A DNA stretch of 10,848 nt from Thiosocius sp965601425 (GTDB lineage Bacteria; Pseudomonadota; Gammaproteobacteria; Chromatiales; Chromatiaceae): NCBI GenBank assembly GCA_965601425.1, contig CBFCWF010000149.1, positions 1 to 10,848 of the forward strand, read 5' to 3'. Each line of letters opens with the position of its first letter. Position 1 is the stretch's first letter. Made by a program: the position numbers and the translations under genes. A model generated the notes under the pieces. That model was given only the letters and a program-made list of their open reading frames with translations, was not told the DNA's origin and did not search any database. Positions 1 through 6,954 of the stretch are shown here, piece by piece.

Positions 1-367
1 AAGGAACCGCCCGCCCTTCTCAGCGGCGGCCATTGCCGCGGTCATCAGTCAAAGGCCGCCGTGCGTGGGGACTTGCCTGACGCGGACCACCTGCTGCAAG
101 GGATTCGGATACCGTGCGTCAGCAGCCGCTCAAGGACAGTTCCGTAACCCACTGCCGCCTTTCGCAGACCGTCAGCGGGGGACAGCAATGCCGCGCTTCC
201 AGGCATGGACAACAAGGCGGGTCTCACGCACGCATGATCAGGAGACGGTGGATCGGCACAGCGTTCTCGCTTCGTCCCGCAACCAGGGCTTCACCATCAA
301 CTTCGGGAACATCTGGTAACCTTCGCTTGACCGGTTTTCATGCGATCCAACGCCAGAGATTTTGACA
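1..367. other. Region without a supportable gene, upstream of the serine hydrolase
   Basis: No open frame here looks like a protein I recognise. The longest is on the + strand in the frame starting at base 2. It is open from the window edge to the TAA at 317-319 (about 105 codons), but its translation is rich in Arg, Thr and Cys and has no motif or hydrophobic pattern of a real protein. It could only be the 3' end of a gene entering from the left, and I cannot support that. A 5-bp stem with a 4-base loop (26-30 with 35-39) is too small to call a terminator. A TTGACC at 327-332 has no matching -10 box at a usable spacing. The leader of the serine hydrolase gene and its promoter must lie in this stretch, but I cannot place the promoter. 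Confidence 0.5.
355..359 (+). promoter_or_regulatory. Ribosome binding site for the serine hydrolase gene
   Basis: AGAGA lies 8 bases before the ATG at 368. It is a modest Shine-Dalgarno match, but correctly spaced. It favours the ATG at 368 over the in-frame TTG at 362, which would sit only 2 bases after it. Confidence 0.5.
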
Positions 368-1702
368 ATGGCCTTCAAGAGCAGCACATGCCGCACGGTA
401 ACTGTGGCCTTTATTCTATGCGCCGTACTCCCCAACACGGTGACTGCACAGACGCTTTCTGCGCAGGCGTCCGATCCACAGGTGATGGGATGGATGGAGG
501 GTTTTCCGCCGCCGCCCGAGAAGCTGATCGCCCAGCCAGATGCGAACTACTTCAGTTTCCCGAAACTTCGCTGGTCGGTATGCCATCTGCGCGAGTTCCT
601 CCCGACCGAGGAAATCAGCCGCGGTCTCGGCATGCCGGTCCCGCTGGACTATCTGTCGCCCGCCAAATTTGCTGACGTACGCCAAGCGATCGACGCGCTG
701 ACATTCACGCCGATGAACAGTGACGACGAGATGACGTGGGAGGAGTCACTCTATGCCAACTATACCGACGGCATATTGATCATTCACGAGGGCCGCATCG
801 TCTATGAGCGCTATTTCGGCTGCCTGGACGAGGACGGCAAGCACGCGGCCATGTCGATGACCAAATCCGTCACCGGCCTCCTGGCGGAGATCATGGTCGC
901 CGAGGGTACGCTTGATGACACGGCGCTGGTGCGTGATCTCATTCCCGAGATTCGCGACAGCGCGTTCGCGAACGCCACGGTGCGCGAGGTTATGGACATG
1001 ACTACGGGCGTTCAGTATTCCGAGGACTATTCCGATCCCAACGCGGACATCTGGCGCTATTCGGCCGCCGCAAGCCCGCTGCCGAAGCCGGAGGGCTACG
1101 CAGGGCCCGACGGCTACTGGGAGTACCTCCAGCAGGTGCAGCCCGAGGGTAACCATGGCGATCAGTTTCATTACAAGACGATCAACTCAGACATGCTTGG
1201 CTGGATCATCAGCCGGGTTTCCGGTAAATGGGTGACCGAGTTTGCTTCGGAGCGGCTCTGGCGCCGGATGGGCGCCGAGCAAGATGCGTATCAAACGGTC
1301 GACGGGAAGGGCGTGCCCTTCGCCGGGGGTGGCCTCACGGCGGGCCTCCGCGACATGGGGCGGCTCGGGCTTCTCATGCTGAACGAAGGGGTCATCAATG
1401 GCGAGCGCCTGTTCCCGGCGGAAGTGGTGCGAAACATCCGGGCAGGGGGCGATCCTTCCAAGTTCGTCGGATTTCCGACGATCCCGAACGGCAGCTACAC
1501 CAGCCAGTGGTGGGTTTTCCACAACACGCATGACGCCTTCGCCGCACGGGGCGTGCACGGGCAGACGATCTACGTCGATCCGACGGCCGAGATGGTGCTG
1601 GTGCGGTTCGCCTCGTTCCCACGTGCGCAGAATGGGTTTATCGATCCCACCTCGCTTCCAGCCTACCAGGCCGTGGCCGAATACCTGATGTCGAAGGACT
1701 AG
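368..1702 (+). CDS. Secreted serine hydrolase, beta-lactamase / NylB-EstB-like family
   Basis: This encodes 444 residues. The first 27 form a Sec signal peptide: basic start, hydrophobic stretch VAFILCAVL, and V-T-A before Q28. No lipobox is present, so the product is probably a soluble periplasmic or exported enzyme. The serine beta-lactamase fold is shown by S-M-T-K (nucleophile S163, general base K166), by the second-motif tyrosine in HYKTIN (Y259) and by a late GVHGQ (H407) in place of the KTG of true beta-lactamases. The HGQ form followed by a YVDP strand is typical of 6-aminohexanoate-dimer hydrolases, EstB-type esterases and related peptidases (Pfam beta-lactamase family). Antibiotic hydrolysis is therefore unlikely. 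The natural substrate, an amide or ester, cannot be read from the sequence. Length is usual for the family. The stop is 4 bases before the MscS-type gene, so the two are probably co-transcribed. Base composition is clearly lower in GC than the genes beyond 3134. Confidence 0.93.
   Translation: MAFKSSTCRTVTVAFILCAVLPNTVTAQTLSAQASDPQVMGWMEGFPPPPEKLIAQPDANYFSFPKLRWSVCHLREFLPTEEISRGLGMPVPLDYLSPAKFADVRQAIDALTFTPMNSDDEMTWEESLYANYTDGILIIHEGRIVYERYFGCLDEDGKHAAMSMTKSVTGLLAEIMVAEGTLDDTALVRDLIPEIRDSAFANATVREVMDMTTGVQYSEDYSDPNADIWRYSAAASPLPKPEGYAGPDGYWEYLQQVQPEGNHGDQFHYKTINSDMLGWIISRVSGKWVTEFASERLWRRMGAEQDAYQTVDGKGVPFAGGGLTAGLRDMGRLGLLMLNEGVINGERLFPAEVVRNIRAGGDPSKFVGFPTIPNGSYTSQWWVFHNTHDAFAARGVHGQTIYVDPTAEMVLVRFASFPRAQNGFIDPTSLPAYQAVAEYLMSKD
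1694..1698 (+). promoter_or_regulatory. Ribosome binding site of the channel gene, inside the hydrolase gene
   Basis: AAGGA lies within the last codons of the serine hydrolase gene, 8 bases before the ATG at 1707. It supports the ATG at 1707 rather than the in-frame ATG at 1731, and it suggests translational coupling of the two genes. Confidence 0.7.
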
Positions 1703-1706
1703 AGAT

Positions 1707-3026
1707 ATGCCGTCATACGATACGGGCAGGATGGCCGGGATACGATTTTTTCATCTCTGCGGCCTTGTCCTGGGGTGTGTCTTGGCCTTCTCTGAACCTT
1801 CAGTTGCGCAGGCTACCGAGCCGGTGACATCGAAGGTTACACCTCATCCGGCCCTCATCAATCCGGCGATTTCTTTGGATGAACTTGCCCATCGACTGGT
1901 CCCGCTTACCAAGGACGAGCTTGATCCGCTCGCAAGCGCCTGGCTGGAAATCGTCAAGATCAAGACCGAGGAGATCGCCGACCGTCAGGTCGAACTTCTT
2001 CGGGACCCCTCCGCCGCTACGGACGAGGCCTATCAGATCATTGCGAGAACCGTCGAGGAAAGGGCGAGCCTTCTCGAGCGCTTCACCATGGTTGTGGACG
2101 CCCTCCAAAGCAAAGGAGGCGACGACACACTCGTCACGGAACTGCGCGCATATCGAGACTCTGTCCTGTTCAGCGAGGCGAAACTCGCGAGTCCGAGAGC
2201 CATCGCCATCGCTTTCTTCACTTGGCTGACGCGTGCTGATGGCGGGGTCGCGATTGCCAGGGATATCGGCGTGGTCTTTCTTGCCCTCCTGACCCTTGTT
2301 TTCGTCTCGAAGGCTGTCCGAGGGCTCGTTCGCCGCTGGATCGGCCGCGTCCCGAACATTTCCAAGCTCCTGCAGTCCTTCCTCGTCGGAGCGATCTACT
2401 GGCTGGTGCTGACAGTTGGGCTACTGTTCGTGCTGGCCGCGCTCGGTGTCAACGTCACCCCGCTCTTCGCGATGATCGGCGGCGCCTCGTTTATTCTTGC
2501 GTTCGCCTTTCAGGATACGCTGGGAAACCTCGCCAGTGGGCTCATGATCATGATCAATCGCCCCTTCGACGAAGGCGACTACGTCGTGGTCGGTGGCACC
2601 GGTGGTACCGTGCAGTCTGTGAGCATCGTGGCAACCACAGTCACGACACCGGACAATCAGGTGATCGTCATCCCGAACAAGAGCGTTTGGGGCAACGTCA
2701 TCACCAACGTTACCGCGAGCGACACGCGGCGCGTCGATCTCGTTTTCGGTATCTCCTACGAAGACTCGATTCCGGACGCGCTACGTGTCATCGAACAGAC
2801 TGTTAAGGCCCACCCACTGGTCCTTGCAGACCCCGCGCCTGTCATTCGCGTCCACGAACTCGCCGCCAGCTCCGTGAATTTCATCTGCCGGCCATGGACG
2901 AAGACATCCGACTACTGGACCGTCTATTGGGATCTCACTCAGCGCATGAAGGAGGCCTTCGAGGCGGCATCTATCACCATTCCCTATCCGCAGCAGGATA
3001 TCCATGTGAGGAAGCAAGAAGCGTGA
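1707..3026 (+). CDS. MscS-family mechanosensitive ion channel with periplasmic N-terminal domain
   Basis: This encodes 439 residues. A signal peptide covers about residues 1-34, with S-V-A before Q35. A helical, charged and probably periplasmic domain follows (about 37-165). Three membrane helices come next, at about 186-203, 223-248 and 251-284. The third is the pore-lining helix with its Gly/Ala/Ser pattern. It leads into the MscS signature (about 266-293: A-F-Q-D, then G-N-L-A-S-G, then R-P-F-D-E-G-D-Y). The beta-domain (TTVTTPDNQVIVIPNK, about 320-335) and the cytoplasmic alpha-beta cage follow to the C-terminus. Channels of this family open when membrane tension rises and release solutes during osmotic downshock. 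Some members instead conduct or export specific solutes. The gene starts 4 bases after the serine hydrolase stop and is likely in one operon with it. The start was chosen for its ribosome binding site. The downstream gene is convergent. Confidence 0.95.
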   Translation: MPSYDTGRMAGIRFFHLCGLVLGCVLAFSEPSVAQATEPVTSKVTPHPALINPAISLDELAHRLVPLTKDELDPLASAWLEIVKIKTEEIADRQVELLRDPSAATDEAYQIIARTVEERASLLERFTMVVDALQSKGGDDTLVTELRAYRDSVLFSEAKLASPRAIAIAFFTWLTRADGGVAIARDIGVVFLALLTLVFVSKAVRGLVRRWIGRVPNISKLLQSFLVGAIYWLVLTVGLLFVLAALGVNVTPLFAMIGGASFILAFAFQDTLGNLASGLMIMINRPFDEGDYVVVGGTGGTVQSVSIVATTVTTPDNQVIVIPNKSVWGNVITNVTASDTRRVDLVFGISYEDSIPDALRVIEQTVKAHPLVLADPAPVIRVHELAASSVNFICRPWTKTSDYWTVYWDLTQRMKEAFEAASITIPYPQQDIHVRKQEA

Positions 3027-3133
3027 TGTTTCATGCCCGCCCTCTCGCCTCCGAGGTAGGCATCGTCGATCTCGACCCGCTCACCGAGAGTGTCCCGGCG
3101 GTTGCGCTCGGGCATTGGGGCGGCCCCGCCGGC
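3027..3133. other. Convergent intergenic region and composition boundary
   Basis: This short gap separates the stop codons of the convergent MscS-type and DsbA-like genes. It holds a GC-only hairpin just beyond the DsbA-like stop (GGGG-CGG-CCCC at about 3117-3127 on the + strand). There is no T-run on either side, so I do not call it a terminator. The base composition of the window changes across this interval. No att-like direct repeat, tRNA end or IS end is visible. Confidence 0.4.
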
Positions 3134-3826
3134 TCAGCACCAGCTCGGCTCGCCGGGCACATGACCGGCTGACAGCAGCTCACGGACGTTCGATTCGATG
3201 ATGCGGTAGCCGACGTTACCGTACAGCAGCTGGCGGCCCTCGTTGAACAACAGGGTCGGACTGCCGAGCACGCCGTGCACCTTCATCATTTCGGCATCGC
3301 GCTGCAACGCGGCATAGGCCTCGCCGTTGTCGATGCGCTCGCGCACCGCCTGGGCCGGGATGTCGAAACCGGCCAGCAGGACCAGCAGCACCTCGAGGCG
3401 CGAGATGTCCTGCGCGTCCTCGAAAAAGGCGCAGCGTACACGCTCCACCAGCGCGTCATAGGCCGCGCGCATCTCCCGGTCACCGGCCTCGTCGCCGGCG
3501 TCCAGGCCCAAACACAGGCCGACCGCCCTCAGGAACACGTGCGAGGTCGTGCAGCTGCTCGGCCGGCACGTTTCCCAAACCGCCGGGTGCAGCCGCGTGT
3601 GCTCCCACTGTGCACAGACCTCATGCATGTGCCTCCCGAAGCCGGCAAAACCGCCCTTGTCCGCCCAGCCCTCGCCGATCCGCGTCGCGGTGTCGGCGAA
3701 CAGCGACATGAAGCGGTGCCTTACGAGGACCTGTTCGCCGAACTCGCGCTGCAGTGCCTTCAGCCGGATCTGGCCCGCGTAGGCCCAGACACACAGCGTG
3801 TCGGAAAAATAGTCGATCGTGATCAC
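3134..3826 (-). CDS. DsbA-like thioredoxin-fold oxidoreductase/isomerase with CxxA active site
   Basis: This encodes 230 residues from a GTG at 3826. It begins V-I-T-I-D-Y-F-S-D and has no signal peptide, so it is cytoplasmic as read. The first strand leads to T-L-C-V-W-A-Y (C12), the place where DsbA/FrnE-type proteins carry CxxC. Here the second cysteine is alanine (codon GCC). An all-helical insertion fills the middle. Near the end are the cis-proline loop (G-S-P-T-L-L-F) and a G-Y-R-I-I-E-S-N-V-R-E-L-L helix, as in the DsbA / 2-hydroxychromene-2-carboxylate isomerase superfamily. With one cysteine it cannot form the usual active-site disulphide. A glutathione-linked or isomerase role is possible, but the substrate is unknown. 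The start could be extended in frame to 3898, but the GTG at 3826 has an excellent ribosome binding site and gives the normal family N-terminus. The gene is divergent from the ABC importer genes and convergent with the channel gene. Confidence 0.88.
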   Translation of the reverse strand: MITIDYFSDTLCVWAYAGQIRLKALQREFGEQVLVRHRFMSLFADTATRIGEGWADKGGFAGFGRHMHEVCAQWEHTRLHPAVWETCRPSSCTTSHVFLRAVGLCLGLDAGDEAGDREMRAAYDALVERVRCAFFEDAQDISRLEVLLVLLAGFDIPAQAVRERIDNGEAYAALQRDAEMMKVHGVLGSPTLLFNEGRQLLYGNVGYRIIESNVRELLSAGHVPGEPSWC

Positions 3827-3834
3827 GCCGCTGG

Positions 3835-3840
3835 TCCCCT
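3835..3840 (-). promoter_or_regulatory. Ribosome binding site that decides the GTG start of the DsbA-like gene
   Basis: On the minus strand AGGGGA ends 8 bases before the GTG at 3826. It is a strong Shine-Dalgarno sequence and the main reason for choosing this start over the longer open frame to 3898. Confidence 0.75.
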
Positions 3841-3928
3841 TCGTGTTGGTCTCGTTTCGATCACGTAGCGCCCCGGTGAACTCCGGCCAATTTACCATCG
3901 GTTCGGCCTGCGCCGCACCCGGCGCGCG

Positions 3929-3957
3929 TTGGCAGGCCGCTCAGGAACCGGCAGAAT
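3929..3957 (+). promoter_or_regulatory. Candidate sigma70 promoter for the ABC importer genes
   Basis: TTGGCA (3929-3934) is followed after 17 bases by CAGAAT (3952-3957). These match five of six and four of six positions of the -35 and -10 consensus at the best spacing. The pair lies about 160 bases upstream of the permease start, in the divergent interval. It is a pattern match in GC-rich DNA only. A TAAGAT at 3971-3976 is an alternative -10. Confidence 0.3.
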
Positions 3958-4018
3958 CTGACGCTGCACTTAAGATGAGTACCGGCCGTCCTCGATCGCC
4001 TACCGAGTGGCCCGCGCC

Positions 4019-4046
4019 TTCGGCTTGCGCGGTCCGTCTCGCCGAA
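4019..4046. repeat. Inverted repeat in the leader of the ABC importer genes
   Basis: TTCGGC (4019-4024) and GCCGAA (4041-4046) form a perfect 6-bp inverted repeat with a 16-base spacer. It lies between the candidate promoter and the permease start, so it could be an operator half-site pair or a leader hairpin. In DNA this GC-rich such a repeat may be chance. Confidence 0.25.
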
Positions 4047-4117
4047 CGCGTGTCGCGAACGTCGGGCACGCTGCGGTCCCCGCCGCACGGCGCAGCAACA
4101 CGCCCCACCGAGGCAGA

Positions 4118-5806
4118 ATGATCGGACGACAGCAAACAGCAGCATGGCGCAACATCTTGGCAATGGCCCTGCTGATGGTCTCCCTGTTGTCGGTCGCGAT
4201 GCCGCTCGCGCTGCTGTTCGCGGACATCACGCCGCCGGGCGCGGACCGACTGGCGGCGCTGCAGGGCCTGCTGACCGACCCAGCGCTGCGCAGTGCCGCG
4301 CTGAAGACGATCGCGGTCGCGCTGCTCGCCTGCGTTGCGGCCAGCCTGGTCGCGGTGCCGCTGGCGATCCTGGCCAGCCGCGGCGCCGCGCCGGTGCGCT
4401 GGCTGATCGGCGTGCTGGGGATGCTGCCGCTGATCATGCCGGCATTCCTGACTGCGGCACTGGCACGCCATTACCATCAGGTCTGGGACCCGCAGCCGTC
4501 GGCCGATGCGCCCGCTGCGTTCGGTGTGCCCGATCACGACCTGGTCGTGCTGATCGTCGTGTTCGCACTGCATTACTTCCCGGTGATCCTGTTCTGCGTG
4601 CTCGCACGCCTGGCAAGCATCGACCGCACGCTGGAGGAAAGCGCTCGCAACCTGGGTGCCGCGACGCCGACCGTTTGGTGGCGGGTGGTGCTACCGCTAG
4701 CCGGCCCCGGCTATCTGATGGGCGTCGTGCTGGTGCTGCTGAGGATCATCGAGGATGCCGCGACGCCGTTGGTACTCGGCGTCGACCGGATGCTCGCACC
4801 GCAGCTGCTGCTGCGACTCGCCGAGACCGGTCCGTTCGACGCTCCACTGCGGGCGGGCGCGCTCGTGTTGCTGCTGCTCTCCGCACTGCTCACCGCGATG
4901 GCCTGGTCGGCACTCCAGCAGCGACCGGGTGACGACCGGAACATGACCATCGCGCCGGCCCGTTGGCGATCCGTGCCGGCCGGCGCACTGCTGCCGGCCG
5001 TGCCGCTGGTGTTGCTCGCCAGTCTCGCATTACTGCCGCTGGCGGGGCTGACGCTGCTCGCACTCGGCGGTGGGTCGGCCGACACGCTGTCGCCAGCGGA
5101 TCTCGCGATCACCGAATCGATCGCGCACCTGCGCGCACAGCAGCCGGGCCTGCCTGCGAACCTGCTCTACCTGGGTGCCGCTGGTGCGCTGACCCTGCTC
5201 GGAGGCTGGGTCTTCGGCGCCGCTGGCGCGGCACGCGGCCCGTTGCCGGCGGCCACGCGCTGCACTGCGCAGGCGATGCTGGCCGTACCCGGCGTCGTGC
5301 TGGCCATGGGCTATCTGCTGCTGGCCGAACGGCTCGGCCAACCGCTGTCGGATGCGTCGCCGGCCTGGGTCGCACTTGCGGTACTGGTCGCGATCAAGCA
5401 GTTGCCATGGGCCCAGCGACTGCTCACGGGGCCGTTGCAGGGGCTGCGGCGCGAACTCGCGGCGGCACGCGACCTTGGCGCCGGCGCACCGGCCCGACTG
5501 CTGTACATCGGGCTGCCGGCGCTGGCCGGCTTATTGACCGCCACCTTCCTGCTCGGGGCCATGGCCGGCCTGGTCGAACTCTCCGCCGCGCTCGCGCTGA
5601 TCCAGGATCCGGGCACGCCCTACGTCAGGGTCCTGTTCGACGCGATCAAATCCGGCGGCACGCCGGCGGCATGGGCCGCACCGGGCCTCGCGCTGGTCCT
5701 GACCCTCGCGCTGGCGAGCGCGGCAGCCGCGACGCTGGCCGGGCCACGCAACCCGGGCCGACCGCCGGCGGTGCACAACGTCCATCCCACCGGGGGTAAA
5801 AGATGA
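4118..5806 (+). CDS. ABC importer permease with two fused membrane domains (iron/AEP/polyamine type)
   Basis: This encodes 562 residues with about twelve hydrophobic segments in two halves: about 11-34, 61-86, 93-116, 141-163, 197-220 and 244-264, then 285-316, 346-370, 382-403, 414-432, 466-490 and 520-540. Each half has an EAA coupling loop. The first is near 171-196 (EESARNLGAA then VVLPLAGPG) and the second near 444-470 (RRELAAARDLGAGAPAR then GLPALAG). They mark a binding-protein-dependent importer in which one chain supplies both membrane subunits, as in FbpB-type ferric-iron permeases and PhnU-like phosphonate permeases. The substrate cannot be decided. The frame is open back to a GTG at 4007, but those extra 37 residues are Arg-rich and non-membrane. 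The ATG at 4118 (GAGG four bases upstream, rather close) gives the usual start just before helix one. The stop overlaps the ATPase start as ATGA. No substrate-binding protein gene is adjacent. Confidence 0.9.
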   Translation: MIGRQQTAAWRNILAMALLMVSLLSVAMPLALLFADITPPGADRLAALQGLLTDPALRSAALKTIAVALLACVAASLVAVPLAILASRGAAPVRWLIGVLGMLPLIMPAFLTAALARHYHQVWDPQPSADAPAAFGVPDHDLVVLIVVFALHYFPVILFCVLARLASIDRTLEESARNLGAATPTVWWRVVLPLAGPGYLMGVVLVLLRIIEDAATPLVLGVDRMLAPQLLLRLAETGPFDAPLRAGALVLLLLSALLTAMAWSALQQRPGDDRNMTIAPARWRSVPAGALLPAVPLVLLASLALLPLAGLTLLALGGGSADTLSPADLAITESIAHLRAQQPGLPANLLYLGAAGALTLLGGWVFGAAGAARGPLPAATRCTAQAMLAVPGVVLAMGYLLLAERLGQPLSDASPAWVALAVLVAIKQLPWAQRLLTGPLQGLRRELAAARDLGAGAPARLLYIGLPALAGLLTATFLLGAMAGLVELSAALALIQDPGTPYVRVLFDAIKSGGTPAAWAAPGLALVLTLALASAAAATLAGPRNPGRPPAVHNVHPTGGKR

Positions 5807-6891
5807 ACCACCAGCCGCCGGCCAGTATCGGACTGCGCGCAGTCGACGTGATCATCCGCGAGCAGGAGATCCTGCGCCGGATCAGCCTGGACGTGCTGCC
5901 CGGGGAACTGTTCGTGCTGCTCGGCATGTCCGGGGCCGGCAAGAGCACGCTGCTACGCAGCATCGCCGGACTCGACCCGATCAGCCACGGCGACGTCTGG
6001 GTCGACGAGCGTCCGATTACCCGGGTCGCGGCACGCCGCCGACCCATGGCCCTCATGTTCCAGTCCTGCCTGTTGTGGCCGCACATGTCGGTGGCCGAGA
6101 ACATCGCATTCGCGCTGCGTCGCAGCGCCCTGAGCCACCGCCAGCGGCGCGAACGGGTCGCGCAGGAACTGGCCTTCGTCGGTCTCGCCGAGTTCGGGCG
6201 ACACCTGCCGTCCCAACTGTCAGCGGGCCAGCAGCAACGCGTGGCACTCGCGCGCACACTGGCCGCCGATGCGCGCATCGACCTGCTCGACGAGCCGTTC
6301 AGCGCTCAGGACCCGGAGCTGCGCGAACGCCTGCTGCGCGGATTGCGCCGGCGTCAGCAGCAGGGTACGACCACGACCCTGCTGGCCACACCGGAGCGCG
6401 ACGAGGCGATGCGCATCGCCGACCGTGTCGCGGTGATACACCAGGGCGAGCTGCAGCAGCTCGGGACGCCGCGCGAGCTGTACGACGCGCCATGCAATCG
6501 CCGCGTCGCGATCGCCACGGGCGGCGTCAACCTGTTGGACGGTGAAATCGAGTACGCGGGCACACAGGCCTTGTTCCGCACGCACAACGGCATGGTCATT
6601 CCACTGTTCGACCACCCGTTGAAGCGTGCGCGCACCGGCGCCGCGATGTTCCGCCCGCAGGACCTGCACATCGTCGGACCCGACCAGGCACCGTTCGGCG
6701 ACCAGATCCGGTTCGCCGGACGGGTCGAGCAGCGAGAGTTCCTGGGCGACCGGTTACGCTATGCGATCGACCTGTCCGGCAGCACCCTGTGGATGGAGCT
6801 GCCGCGTGCCGTCGCGCCACCGGCACTGCAGGCCGGCGATCCAGTGGTGATCGGCCTCGATCCGGCGCGCGTCCGTATCCTTGAGCACTGA
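5803..6891 (+). CDS. ABC importer ATPase, H-loop histidine replaced by proline
   Basis: This encodes 362 residues with the layout of a CUT1/FbpC-type import ATPase: nucleotide-binding domain (about 8-240), then a C-terminal TOBE-like regulatory region (about 265-360). Walker A is GMSGAGKST (41-49, K47). The Q-loop glutamine is Q87 in MFQSCLLWPHMSVAEN. The signature is LSAGQQQR (139-146) instead of LSGGQ. Walker B is IDLLDEP with D163 and E164 intact, and the D-loop reads SAQD. Where the switch histidine of VTHDQEEA is expected, the protein has ATPERDEA, so residue 197 is proline (codon CCG). The start codon overlaps the permease stop (ATGA) and a G-run sits just upstream, so the two proteins should be made together and form one importer. 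Hydrolysis may be slowed or may need another residue. Iron, phosphonate and polyamine/opine transport are all possible. Confidence 0.92.
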   Translation: MNHQPPASIGLRAVDVIIREQEILRRISLDVLPGELFVLLGMSGAGKSTLLRSIAGLDPISHGDVWVDERPITRVAARRRPMALMFQSCLLWPHMSVAENIAFALRRSALSHRQRRERVAQELAFVGLAEFGRHLPSQLSAGQQQRVALARTLAADARIDLLDEPFSAQDPELRERLLRGLRRRQQQGTTTTLLATPERDEAMRIADRVAVIHQGELQQLGTPRELYDAPCNRRVAIATGGVNLLDGEIEYAGTQALFRTHNGMVIPLFDHPLKRARTGAAMFRPQDLHIVGPDQAPFGDQIRFAGRVEQREFLGDRLRYAIDLSGSTLWMELPRAVAPPALQAGDPVVIGLDPARVRILEH

Positions 6892-6926
6892 GGACAAAGC
6901 CGCGGCGTCCTCTGGTAGCCTTGTCC
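6890..6926 (+). repeat. Two mutually exclusive small hairpins between the ATPase and AddB-like genes
   Basis: GAGGAC (6890-6895) can pair with GTCCTC (6907-6912). GGACAA (6892-6897) can instead pair with TTGTCC (6921-6926). Both use the same left arm, so only one can form at a time. GCCGCGGC (6899-6906) is a palindrome inside the first loop. No T-run follows, so this is not a standard terminator. It could tune read-through or translation of the AddB-like gene, or be chance. Confidence 0.25.
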
Positions 6927-6954
6927 AACCGAACCAGGAATTGCCCGCCCTATC

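Noticed and set aside
3117..3133. GC-rich hairpin between the convergent genes as a terminator
   Set aside because: The stem is only about 4 bp in each possible fold, and no T-run follows on either strand.
4007..4117. N-terminal extension of the permease from the GTG at 4007
   Set aside because: The added 37 residues are Arg-rich and unlike a permease start. The ATG at 4118 places the first membrane helix normally.
4963..5799. Plus-strand open frame of 278 codons inside the permease gene
   Set aside because: It is an Arg/Gly/Ala-rich out-of-frame reading of the permease. The permease frame has proper membrane helices and EAA loops.
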